Positions 57,226-64,000 of a stretch of 64,000 nucleotides of DNA are shown one piece after another. The notes below the pieces were generated by a model, which was given only the letters and a program-made list of their open reading frames with translations, was not told the origin of the DNA and searched no databases. This DNA is from Desulfobulbaceae bacterium DB1 (GTDB lineage: Bacteria > Desulfobacterota > Desulfobulbia > Desulfobulbales > SURF-16): positions 102,647 through 166,646 of the forward strand of contig MQUF01000026.1 of NCBI GenBank assembly GCA_001914235.1, given 5' to 3'. The translations under genes were made by a program, and so were the position numbers. The stretch's first letter is position 1. Every line of letters begins with the position of its first letter.

Positions 57226-58074
57226 ATGTATTTTCAGGATATCATTTTTGAATTAAGCCGTTACTGGGCGGAGCAGGGCTGCGTCATTCAGCAGCCCTAT
57301 GACATGGAAGTGGGGGCCGGGACCTTTCATCCGGCGACGCTGTTGCGCGCCCTTGGACCGGACCCCTGGAAGGCGGCCTATGTCCAGCCTTCCAGGCGGC
57401 CCACTGACGGACGCTATGGGGAAAATCCCAACCGCCTGCAACATTACTACCAGTTCCAGGTTGTGCTGAAACCTTCGCCTTCCAACTCCCAGGAGCTGTA
57501 TCTCGACAGCCTGAAACGGTTCAACCTGGATCTGCTGCAGCACGATATCCGCTTTGTCGAGGATGACTGGGAATCCCCCACCCTGGGCGCCAGCGGGCTG
57601 GGCTGGGAGGTGTGGCTCGACGGCATGGAGATCACCCAGTTCACCTATTTTCAGCAGGCCGGCAGCCAGGAGCTGCATCCCGTCACGGTGGAGATCACCT
57701 ATGGACTGGAGCGCATTGCCATGTACCTGCAGGGGGTTAACAGTGTCTATGATATCGCCTGGAACAACGAGGTGAAATACGGCCGGATTTTCCATCAGGC
57801 GGAGGTGGAATTTTCAGCATTTAATTTCGAACATGCCAATGTTCCCTTTCTGGTTGAGTACTTCAGTTCCTGCGAGGCTGAGGCGCTGCGGCTGCTTGAC
57901 AAGAACCTGATGCTGCCGGCCTATGACTACTGCCTCAAATGTTCCCACACCTTTAACCTGCTTGATGCCCGCAAGGCGATCAGCGTTGCCGAGCGCACCC
58001 GTTATATCGGCCGCATCAGAAACATTGCCAGGAAGGTGGCGGAATTGAAATGCGCGGCGGTTGAGGGGAAATAA
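57226..58074 (+). CDS. glyQ: Glycyl-tRNA synthetase alpha subunit
   Basis: A 282-residue class II synthetase subunit carrying the amino-acid and ATP site of the alpha2-beta2 enzyme. Diagnostic segments: [80 protein letters not shown] and [24 protein letters not shown] ([20 protein letters not shown]). The start is set by a GGAAGG site 6 bp upstream. The gene is followed by a terminator and oppositely oriented genes. The beta subunit gene glyS, normally adjacent, is missing here and must be elsewhere. Confidence 0.96.
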   Translation: MYFQDIIFELSRYWAEQGCVIQQPYDMEVGAGTFHPATLLRALGPDPWKAAYVQPSRRPTDGRYGENPNRLQHYYQFQVVLKPSPSNSQELYLDSLKRFNLDLLQHDIRFVEDDWESPTLGASGLGWEVWLDGMEITQFTYFQQAGSQELHPVTVEITYGLERIAMYLQGVNSVYDIAWNNEVKYGRIFHQAEVEFSAFNFEHANVPFLVEYFSSCEAEALRLLDKNLMLPAYDYCLKCSHTFNLLDARKAISVAERTRYIGRIRNIARKVAELKCAAVEGK

Positions 58075-58165
58075 GGCGTTGTTGTCGGCATGCAATGCCG
58101 GCCCGCGGATTTCAATTGCTTGGGGAGGACGGAAATCCTTTTCATCCATTTTTTCAGGAAACAAT

Positions 58166-58206
58166 AAAAAAAGCCATCCCGCATGCAAGCGGAATGGCTT
58201 TTTTCG
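58166..58206. terminator. Bidirectional terminator after glyQ
   Basis: AAAAAAGCCAT / ATGGCTTTTTT enclose CCCGC..GCGG. Both strands carry a U-run, serving glyQ and the convergent membrane-protein gene. Confidence 0.88.
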
Positions 58207-58227
58207 TGTCGAAAGATCAGCAGAAGC

Positions 58228-58257
58228 CGTATTCTGACTCCTGACTCCTGACTCCCT
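58228..58257. repeat. Short reverse heptamer run
   Basis: Four GACTCCT units directly before the stop of the small membrane protein gene. No forward partner is seen. Confidence 0.85.
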
Positions 58258-58258
58258 A

Positions 58259-58705
58259 TTAATGCCCGCCTGTTTTTAAGACACCGCTTGCGGCAAGAGT
58301 CAGGATAACGGCGGTGGCCAGGGCGATGAATGCCATGGCTTTGTCATTACGGGCAAACATGCCGGGCACGATGACGAAATAGCAGACAATCGTCACGCCG
58401 GACAGGATGACAATCGGCAGGAAGTTGAGAAAATCACCCTTGCCGATCAGCTTCATCCAGGCCCAGCCGGTGGGGGCATGCTCCCAGTGAAGAAAGTTCT
58501 GGTTGATGGCGACCAGGTAATCGTGCACCGGCATGGACCAGTAGTTGGCAACCTGGTCAACCGGCACCACCGGCTCCAGGATGCCGAACACATAGAGGGC
58601 AAAGGTGATGAACATCAGCCCCAGGCCGAAATACATGCCTTTTTCCAGGATGGCTGCGTAGAAAATCTGTTCCGCGCTTGCATTTTTTGTTACTATTTCA
58701 CTCAT
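58259..58705 (-). CDS. Small membrane protein linked to the TauE exporter
   Basis: A 148-residue protein with about three or four membrane segments: GMYFGLGLMFITFALYVFGI, then FLPIVILSGVTIVCYFVIVP and AMAFIALATAVILTLAASGV. Between the first two is a soluble loop with WSMPVHDYLVAINQNFLHWE. It follows the TauE/SafE gene by 28 bp with its own AGGAGG site, so they are cotranscribed. DUF1634-type partners of TauE are similar in size, but I cannot confirm the family. It probably assists or gates anion export. Confidence 0.78.
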   Translation of the reverse strand: MSEIVTKNASAEQIFYAAILEKGMYFGLGLMFITFALYVFGILEPVVPVDQVANYWSMPVHDYLVAINQNFLHWEHAPTGWAWMKLIGKGDFLNFLPIVILSGVTIVCYFVIVPGMFARNDKAMAFIALATAVILTLAASGVLKTGGH

Positions 58706-58733
58706 GATTATTCCTCCTCATGGTCTGCTTGAA

Positions 58734-59720
58734 TTAAAGGACGCCCATGGAGCTCAGGCCTTTGTGCAAGGCCTTCAGTCCGGCGAAAAGAAGAATAGCG
58801 ATAACCATCCAGCGGATGAAGGTCGGTTTGGCCACCTTCAGCAGACGGACGCCGACAAAGGAGCCGAACATGATACCGATCAGCGACGGCACAACGATCA
58901 TGGGGATGACGCAGCCATTGTTGACGTAGATCCAGGCGGCGGAGGTATCGGTGATGGACAGCAGGAATTTCGAGGTGGCGACGGAAATCTTCAGCGGCGC
59001 GCCCATCATCAGATTAAGAACCGGAACATTGGCCCAGCCGGCGCCGAGGCCGAACATGCCCGCCATGAAGCCGATGATGACAAAGGTGGCAAGACCGGCC
59101 GGGGTGCGGTGGATCTTCCAGTTGATGTCCTGCTTCATGCTCGGCTCATGGTAGATGCCGCAGATGCGCAGGGCGGACGAAAGGGCATCGGCCTTGGGGA
59201 CATCCGGAATGGTTGACTTCTTGGCGGAGAGCATGATGGCCACGATACCGAGAATGGTGCCGCCCAGGGCGAGCTGCACGATGTGGGTGGGCAGTGCCAG
59301 GCCGACCATGGCGCCGACGATGGCCATGGTGGCGGCAATCAGCGCCACCGGCAGGGCCAGACGCAGACTGGCCAGGTTGGCTTTGAGCAAACCGGGACCG
59401 GCGGCCAGGGCGCCGCACAGCGCGACCAGCAGACCGGTGCCGCGGACAAAGTCAAGGTGAAACGGGAAAAACCCGCCGATGATCGGCACGAAAAGAACAC
59501 CGCCGCCAACCCCGCCAAGCACGGCAACAATGCCCATGAAAAAAGTAACGACCAGCAGAATCACCGGCCATTTCCACCAGTTCGGATCCTGCATGGTCGG
59601 CATCGCCGTTTCGGCGGTTGCCATAACTTCACTGGCCAGGGCCCAGGCCGGACTCATCAGTAACATGCACATCAGGGACGCAAAATGCGCCCCACACTTC
59701 ACACCCCAACTCTTCAACAT
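58734..59720 (-). CDS. TauE/SafE-family sulfite/organosulfonate exporter
   Basis: A 328-residue membrane transporter. A signal-peptide-like N-terminus (1 to about 29) precedes about eight membrane segments in two repeats. The first contains VAVLGGVGGGVLFVPIIGGF and the second IGFMAGMFGLGAGWANVPVL, both of the G-x-G-G-x-x-x-P type that marks TauE/SafE. A cytoplasmic loop around 165-200 connects them. Substrates in this family are sulfite, thiosulfate, sulfoacetate or taurine-derived ions; sulfite or thiosulfate fits a sulfur-metabolising anaerobe but is inference. GAGGAGG precedes the start. Confidence 0.88.
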   Translation of the reverse strand: MLKSWGVKCGAHFASLMCMLLMSPAWALASEVMATAETAMPTMQDPNWWKWPVILLVVTFFMGIVAVLGGVGGGVLFVPIIGGFFPFHLDFVRGTGLLVALCGALAAGPGLLKANLASLRLALPVALIAATMAIVGAMVGLALPTHIVQLALGGTILGIVAIMLSAKKSTIPDVPKADALSSALRICGIYHEPSMKQDINWKIHRTPAGLATFVIIGFMAGMFGLGAGWANVPVLNLMMGAPLKISVATSKFLLSITDTSAAWIYVNNGCVIPMIVVPSLIGIMFGSFVGVRLLKVAKPTFIRWMVIAILLFAGLKALHKGLSSMGVL

Positions 59721-60255
59721 AGTAAATCCTCCTCTATCTCCCTAAGAGTAAAACGGTTTTTGAGACCATAGTTACGATAGTCGCTGGTCCCGTTGAAAAC
59801 AAAATTTCTTGTGCCCCCCTCTCCCACGAGGCGGTTATAACCCCTTTGTTTGCAGGTGTTTTTCCCACCGGCACAGAAAAAAATACTGGTTATCCTTAAT
59901 TCTCCCAAGGGGGAAGTGTCAAGAGAAAATATCGACGGAAAGAGGAAACACGCAACCGCGGGTTGCAATCTGCAACGCAGAGGGGCTATCGTCTGCGTTA
60001 GGGGCGCATGGTGGAGGGGCGTTGCGGCGGGAAGTTTCCCCGGCACTTCCGGGTTGTTTTTTGTGAACGCGGTACAATAGACCCTTTCCGGGCTAATTGG
60101 GGCGGATGATTATTTGGCATGGTTTCGGGCGGTAAGGGGGGCTTTTGGGTGGGAGGCGAAAAAAAAATCTTGCATAGCAAACATTCGGCATAGTAGGAAA
60201 ATAGAACGGAACAACTGCTGTCGGCCCGGCAAGGGGGGCGTGGCTGATGAGGAAT
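59721..60255. other. Intergenic region upstream of the TauE operon
   Basis: No protein gene is supported. It contains the palindrome GCAACCGCGGGTTGC (59958-59972), followed by a second TTGCAATCTGCAA inverted motif, a possible regulator site. It also contains a plus-strand hairpin with a T-run near 60038, listed separately. Confidence 0.55.
60038..60063 (+). terminator. Terminator-like hairpin without an obvious gene
   Basis: CCCGG-CACTT-CCGGG followed by TTGTTTTTT on the plus strand. No plus-strand gene ends here, so it may terminate a small RNA starting around 59880-59950, or be fortuitous. Confidence 0.4.
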
Positions 60256-60353
60256 TGGCGGAAGTGCATGGGAATCGAACCCACCCACCAGGCTGTTAAC
60301 CCGGTGCACCGGATTTGAAGTCCGGGAGAGCCACCAGCGCCCTTTCCACTTCC
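60256..60353 (-). tRNA. selC: Selenocysteine tRNA (anticodon UCA)
   Basis: Minus-strand RNA of 98 bases with encoded 3' CCA. The acceptor arms are GGAAGTG and CACTTCC, with the discriminator G. The anticodon stem CCGGA/TCCGG holds the loop CTTCAAA with TCA at 34-36. The variable arm is very long. The T arm contains GGTTCGATTCC. The length, long variable arm and UCA anticodon identify tRNA-Sec. It decodes UGA with SelB and a SECIS. No selA, selB or selD lies in the window. Confidence 0.95.
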
Positions 60354-60377
60354 ATCCGCGAATCGTGAAGAACTGCT

Positions 60378-60406
60378 ACAGTAGATGACACGAAAAATAA
60401 TGTCAA
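60378..60406 (-). promoter_or_regulatory. Promoter of selC
   Basis: On the minus strand a perfect TTGACA is followed after 17 bp by TACTGT, placing the start about 15-20 bp before the tRNA 5' end. Confidence 0.7.
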
Positions 60407-60561
60407 TCAATACTAATTGTTCTTGCTCAATACGGCAACTTTTTTTATAAAGCGGAGTTTAAGTGCGGTTGGACCGTGTAAATCGGAAAATTAGGTTATC
60501 GGTGTTTCGGTGAATCTGCCGGGCACATTTTATTTATTTAAAGGATTTCTGGAGATACAAA

Positions 60562-60939
60562 ATGGAATGCGAGCGCTTAAACAGGCTTGTGCGATCATGG
60601 TATGTGCAAGTACAGGAAGAAGCCTTGGCTCCAGCCAGAATGGTTGAGTTCATGGAAAAACACCTGTTGGGATGCTCGACATGTCTTGCTGATCCCGATG
60701 TTCGCTCCGAGGTAAAAAAAATCACGGAAATTGTTCTCCCTCCCTCCAAAATGATCAAGCCCCTCAAGGAAGACGATGAGGAGGAGTATGAGGATGAAGA
60801 TGTTTCCGTTGCTTCCTCTGATGAAGAAGAGGAGGAGGAGCTGCTGGAGGATGATGACGAAGTTGTCGACGACGAGGATGAGCTTGAAGAGGATGACGAA
60901 GATCCTGATTTCGATCCAACGTTGATGGATGAGGATTAA
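60562..60939 (+). CDS. Highly acidic hypothetical protein
   Basis: A 125-residue protein. The N-terminal half (1-72) is helical with Cys pairs (MECERLNRLVRSWYVQVQEE, then HLLGCSTCLADPDVRSEVKK). The last about 55 residues are mostly Asp and Glu (for example DEEEEEELLEDDDEVVDDED). The CSTC motif resembles an anti-sigma or zinc-binding HAxxxC style domain but lacks the expected His arrangement, so no family is assigned. A GGAGA site precedes the ATG and a terminator follows. It could be a metal- or protein-binding acidic chaperone; that is speculation. Confidence 0.78.
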   Translation: MECERLNRLVRSWYVQVQEEALAPARMVEFMEKHLLGCSTCLADPDVRSEVKKITEIVLPPSKMIKPLKEDDEEEYEDEDVSVASSDEEEEEELLEDDDEVVDDEDELEEDDEDPDFDPTLMDED

Positions 60940-61052
60940 TTCCCCGTCTGCGAGCGCCCCTTTTTGTTGCGTAATGCGAACCGCGGCAGATGACGAGGGC
61001 CGGTTTTGCGGTTTTGGTTGATGACGTGATAAAAAATGTGGTTCACGTATAC

Positions 61053-61101
61053 AAAAGGCTGTCCCCGATTAAAAAATGCGGGACGGCCTTTTTGTTTTTT
61101 C
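61053..61101 (+). terminator. Terminator of the acidic-protein gene
   Basis: AAAAGGCTGTCCC / GGGACGGCCTTTTT around an A-rich loop, followed by GTTTTTT, about 115 bp after the stop. Confidence 0.85.
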
Positions 61102-61156
61102 ATGTTCGTGAGGTGTTGACCACGAGGGGAAAAAGAGAAAAACAGGAGATGGTGAG

Positions 61157-61792
61157 ATGCGCGTTTTAAAGCATTTTTTTGACAGCAATCAAAAATGGGC
61201 GGCCAAGGTGAAGGAAGCGGATCCTGATTTCTTTACCAAGCTGTCCCGGCAGCAGAATCCCGAACTGTTATGGATTGGCTGCTCCGACAGCCGGGTGCCG
61301 GCCAATCAGATCGTCGACATGCTGCCCGGGGAAATTTTCGTTCATCGCAATATCGCCAATCTCGTCATTCACACCGACCTCAACTGTCTGTCGGTCATGC
61401 AGTATGCCGTTGATGTTCTACGGGTGAAACATATTATTGTCTGCGGACATTATGGCTGCGGCGGGGTCAAAGCGGCACTGCAGAAAAACAGGGACCATGG
61501 GCTGATCGATAACTGGCTCGGCCATATCCGCGACGTCTATCGCTATCATCAGGATAAGATCGATGCCTTGGCGGACGAGAAGGCCAAATGTGATCTTTTA
61601 TGCGAGCTCAATGTTCTCGAGCAGGTGACCAACGTCTGCCATACGACCATTGTCCAGAATGCCTGGAGGTCGGGCCGCGAACTGGTGGTGCATGGCTGGA
61701 TTTACAGCATTGAAAACGGCATATTACGCGATCTTGATGTCTGTATCACCTGCATTGACGAGGTGCCGGAGACGCATCAGGTCATGTTTTAG
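61157..61792 (+). CDS. can: Beta-class carbonic anhydrase
   Basis: A 211-residue zinc enzyme interconverting CO2 and bicarbonate. Zinc ligands are Cys in WIGCSDSRVPANQIVDMLPG (with Asp-Arg dyad), and His and Cys in IIVCGHYGCGGVKAAL. The HRNIANLV and LNVLEQVTNVCHTTIVQNAW segments are canonical. An AGGAGATG site precedes the start. It overlaps the convergent sensor fragment by 11 bp. Confidence 0.97.
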   Translation: MRVLKHFFDSNQKWAAKVKEADPDFFTKLSRQQNPELLWIGCSDSRVPANQIVDMLPGEIFVHRNIANLVIHTDLNCLSVMQYAVDVLRVKHIIVCGHYGCGGVKAALQKNRDHGLIDNWLGHIRDVYRYHQDKIDALADEKAKCDLLCELNVLEQVTNVCHTTIVQNAWRSGRELVVHGWIYSIENGILRDLDVCITCIDEVPETHQVMF

Positions 61793-62016
61793 CGCCTGGT
61801 TCTTTCACGGAAGAGAAGTCCAGACCCGGATAGAGTTTTTTGGCGCACGACGGACATATGCCATGGCTGAAATCCGCTTCGGAATGTTCCTTGATGTAAC
61901 TTTCAATCTGCTGCCAGTAGCCGTTGTCATTGCGGATATTTTTGCAGTTGGCGCAAATGGGAAGAAAGCCCGTGAGGGTCTTGATGGTTGACCGCGCCTC
62001 CTTGAGTTGCTCCGTG
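61782..62016 (-). pseudogene. C-terminal fragment of a PAS/response-regulator sensor protein
   Basis: About 78 codons remain of the conserved C-terminus of many Desulfobacterota sensors: EARSTIKTLTGFLPICANCK, then NDNGYWQQIESYIKEH and DFSHGICPSCAKKLYPGLDF. The two CxxC pairs (CANC, CPSC) would bind zinc. The homology starts abruptly at about 62016, next to the hairpin end of the IS91-like element, and the possible start codon at 62048 is in IS-derived sequence. The upstream PAS or receiver parts are lost. Confidence 0.82.
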
Positions 62017-62037
62017 CGTTGGATAACGAACAAGGTT

Positions 62038-62067
62038 AGATTGTGCAAGCGTAGCGCGCCACAATCT
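62038..62067. repeat. Hairpin at the presumed IS91 element end
   Basis: AGATTGTG and CACAATCT are perfect arms around 14 bp. They sit between the broken sensor gene and the transposase, where a terminal hairpin of an IS91-family element is expected. Confidence 0.55.
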
Positions 62068-62320
62068 GAACCGGTGGTTGGACAAGCCCGGTGGACGTAT
62101 ATAGAAAAGAGCTTTTGGGTTCCGGAGGGATCGGATCAGGCGAAGGAAGACGGGAGTGGCCCCCGCAATGTTCTTTGAAAAGGATTTTGGTGCTGTATCA
62201 TGCTGCTTTACGCTGATTTCCGGCGTTTTTCGGGCGCAGGAGTCCCGTCCCGGTGCAATCCGGCTTGTGTCCTCGGCAAGTTCACGGCTTTCGTTTACAT
62301 ACCCGATGCCTCCGGCTCGT

Positions 62321-63403
62321 CTATTGCCGTAACGGAGCGGCCATGGCCGGTGGCCGGGCGATCATTGTCGCGGCGATCACCATGGCGGCCCCGCAGGCCG
62401 GGCAGATGATAGCCGGCCGTTGCTTCAGGTTGCGGACAAGGGCGCGCCATGGCGCGACCCGCAGCACCAGCTGCAGGAAGCGGAGCAGCTTTTTGCTGCA
62501 TGCATGGAGAAAACCATACGACCTTGCCCGTCGAAACCCTCGGGGCAGCACATGGAGCATAAGCAGGTAGAGGAAGTACTCGCCCTTGACGGTTCGGGTC
62601 CGGTCTTCTCCGCTTTTGGCATGGCGATACCGGAAGGTGACCATGCCGTCCCGGCAGTGCAGGATGTCTTTTTCCCGGATAACACCCCGGTACAGATAAC
62701 GGCCAAGATAGATAAGGGCCTTCTCGCCGTTGCCCGCGTCCTTGCAGTCAACCACCCACTGATCGGGGCAATCATGGGGAACCGGCAGCTTGTTTTCGAC
62801 CAGGGTCTGGAGCAGCTTCGCCCGAAAGACCTTGGCCATGGCCTTGTGGCTGAAGAGATATTTCCCGGATTTTTCCTTCCACAGCCCGGTTTGCGGGTTG
62901 ATGCTTGCTCCGGGCATGACAACGTGGATGTGCGGATGATAGTCCAGGGTTCTGGAATGGGTGTGGAGGATGGCGGTGAATCCCGCTGATCCGCCGAGTT
63001 TTTTGTCGTTATTGGTGAAGGATTTCAGGAGGTCCTGTACTGCCCTGAACATCAGGGCGTAAACGGTTTTCTGGTGTTTCCACGCCAGATCCCGCATCTG
63101 CCCGGGCAGCGTGAAGGTGATCAGGTAGTATTGACACGGCAGTCGTTTGTCAAGCTGGCTTTCCAGCCACTGCCGGCTCTCATGGTTCTGGCAATGGGGG
63201 CAGTTTCTGTGGCCGCAGGAATGGGGAATATAGATCCGTTCGCCGCACCGGTGGTCCGAACAACGGGCCAGCATGTGCGGTCCATGCTCGTATCTGCATC
63301 GGGCCATGGACTCCAGAGCCTTGATGTGGCCTGACAGGAGATTTTTGTTGTAGGTGCGGAAGAAGCTGTCCCTGAACTTGTTGATGATCGTGGAGAGCAG
63401 CAT
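62321..63403 (-). CDS. IS91-family HUH transposase
   Basis: A 360-residue rolling-circle transposase. The N-terminal zinc-binding domain has MARCRYEHGPHMLARCSDHR and SCGHRNCPHCQNHESRQWLE. The HUH motif is YHPHIHVVMPG (about residues 157-167). The double-Tyr motif is IYLGRYLYRGVI near 235. The C-terminus has a second CPACG zinc pair. It cuts and rejoins single strands at ori/ter ends without target-site duplication. The ATG overlaps the recombinase stop (TAATG). Confidence 0.95.
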   Translation of the reverse strand: MLLSTIINKFRDSFFRTYNKNLLSGHIKALESMARCRYEHGPHMLARCSDHRCGERIYIPHSCGHRNCPHCQNHESRQWLESQLDKRLPCQYYLITFTLPGQMRDLAWKHQKTVYALMFRAVQDLLKSFTNNDKKLGGSAGFTAILHTHSRTLDYHPHIHVVMPGASINPQTGLWKEKSGKYLFSHKAMAKVFRAKLLQTLVENKLPVPHDCPDQWVVDCKDAGNGEKALIYLGRYLYRGVIREKDILHCRDGMVTFRYRHAKSGEDRTRTVKGEYFLYLLMLHVLPRGFRRARSYGFLHACSKKLLRFLQLVLRVAPWRALVRNLKQRPAIICPACGAAMVIAATMIARPPAMAAPLRQ

Positions 63404-64000
63404 TATTTACGCCCTCCCCATCTGATGTCCAGGGAGTTGACCAGGGAATTGACGGCCAGTCTCGCATTGTTGGCCGTGGTGGAGGTCAGGTGGGTGTATC
63501 TGGCGGTGGTCAGGATGCTGACATGGCCAAGGATCTGCTGCAGCTCAAGCAGATCAACCCCGGCCTCCAGCATGTGGGTGGCATAGCTGTGACGCAGGGA
63601 GTGGCATGAGATTTTTTTTTATGCCGAGTTGCCGGACAACGGTCTGCATGGTGGTTTGAATGCCGCCCCTGTCCAGGGGCAAATCAACCAGGTGGGCATT
63701 TTTCAGACCTCTTTTCCTGCTGGGGAAGAGGAACCGGGGATGCTTGTGCATGGCCCAGAACTCCCGCAGCACCCGCAAGGTCTTGTCTGGCAGCGGCACC
63801 AGCCGGTCCTTGTTACCCTTGGCATCACGAATATGGACCCGCATGTTGCCTGCGTCGATGTCGCCGACTGTGAGTCGAATGCCTTCGCCAAGGCGCAGGC
63901 CCATGCTGTAGCAGGTAAAAAAGAAGACCTTGTAGCTCAAGGTTTTGGTTGCGGCAAATAGTTGCCCCGTCTGCTCGACGGACAGGATGTCAGGGATTCT
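63403..64000 (-). pseudogene. Tyrosine recombinase, frameshifted at an A-run, 5' end outside window
   Basis: Reads as a phage-integrase-family enzyme: SYKVFFFTCYSMGLRLGEGI and DIDAGNMRVHIRDAKGNKDR (Arg-I box region), then PDKTLRVLREFW. At an A9-10 run (63611-63620 on this strand's coding sequence) the frame changes. After the run the family continuation is in another frame: [20 protein letters not shown] (HxxR box), [20 protein letters not shown] (Tyr nucleophile), ending GGRK. All catalytic residues remain if the shift is suppressed. This is either a mutation, a sequencing error, or slippage-dependent expression. Confidence 0.85.

Larger units (their letters stand above)
62038..64000 (-). 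mobile_element. IS91-family element (partial, continues beyond the right edge)
   Basis: Contains a Y2-type HUH transposase gene and, directly upstream with TAATG overlap, a tyrosine-recombinase gene, the two-gene plan of many IS91 relatives. The left boundary is placed at the hairpin by the truncated sensor gene. About 250 bp between the hairpin and transposase stop hold no other gene. Confidence 0.8.

Noticed and set aside
59940..60063. RNase P, SRP or 6S RNA identity for the hairpin-ended region
   Set aside because: The conserved core sequences of these RNAs were not found.
60256..60353. tRNA-Sec as an integration site
   Set aside because: No direct repeat of the tRNA 3' end and no integrase reading out from it were found; the recombinase at the right edge belongs to the IS91-like element.

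Overview
The window reads as a chromosomal segment of a Gram-negative, anaerobic Desulfobacterota-type (formerly deltaproteobacterial) bacterium, most likely close to Desulfobulbales. The assignment is an inference. It rests on a CooT-type nickel protein, a selenocysteine tRNA, a TauE/SafE anion exporter, two large acidic-loop outer-membrane barrels (one DUF3373-like), a type IV pilus assembly operon and the general gene style. No rRNA operon, replication origin or CRISPR array was found.

Layout. 1-4400: the 5' part of a double-Cache chemoreceptor (it runs off the left edge), a fossil of a response-regulator receiver domain, a CoA-binding protein, a CooT/His-rich protein pair and a HAD phosphatase. 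4756-9889: nadB, a pentapeptide-repeat lipoprotein and a porin, separated by dense repeats. 10450-15923: a defence-like island with seven toxin-antitoxin pairs in about 5.5 kb (YgiT/DUF4258, YefM/YoeB, HigA with a frameshifted HigB, RHH/ParE, DUF6364/VapC, CcdA/CcdB). It also holds an EEP-family hydrolase and a four-helix-bundle protein, and is followed by an AlbA_2 ATP-binding protein. 17205-35395: housekeeping DNA metabolism. This covers an unusual single-chain Nth-Xth fusion, holA, clpS-clpA, an OB-fold-like lipoprotein, panE and birA (tail to tail, overlapping), a tautomerase with ligA, acyP, dnaG-rpoD and dprA. 35624-41604: topA, an orphan flagellar-rod-like protein, pyrBC and lepB. 42182-48859: a pilMNOP operon in which PilQ is replaced by two genes, an AMIN/STN/TPR protein and an MshL-like secretin lipoprotein. 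48957-59720: secB, uvrA, rsmB, pgeF, a DUF3373-like barrel, glyQ without glyS, and a TauE exporter operon. 60256-64000: selC (tRNA-Sec), an acidic protein, a beta carbonic anhydrase, a truncated sensor gene and the end of an IS91-family element with a frameshifted tyrosine recombinase.

The most unusual large-scale feature is the repeat content. Intergenic gaps are filled by several families. (i) Arrays of a 7-bp unit (AGGAGTC or its complement) recur as inverted pairs: a forward array on the left and a reverse-complement array on the right. At least seven such pairs are present, one enclosing a complete four-helix-bundle gene. (ii) Three dispersed palindromic element families (called REP1, REP2 and REP3 here) are 60-130 bp long. 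(iii) There are other short tandem repeats (9-bp, about 10-bp, 36-bp). The heptamer arrays run into the 3' ends of nadB, the EEP gene and rsmB, so those proteins carry repeat-encoded tails. All functional calls are from reading the translated sequence; no database search was run.
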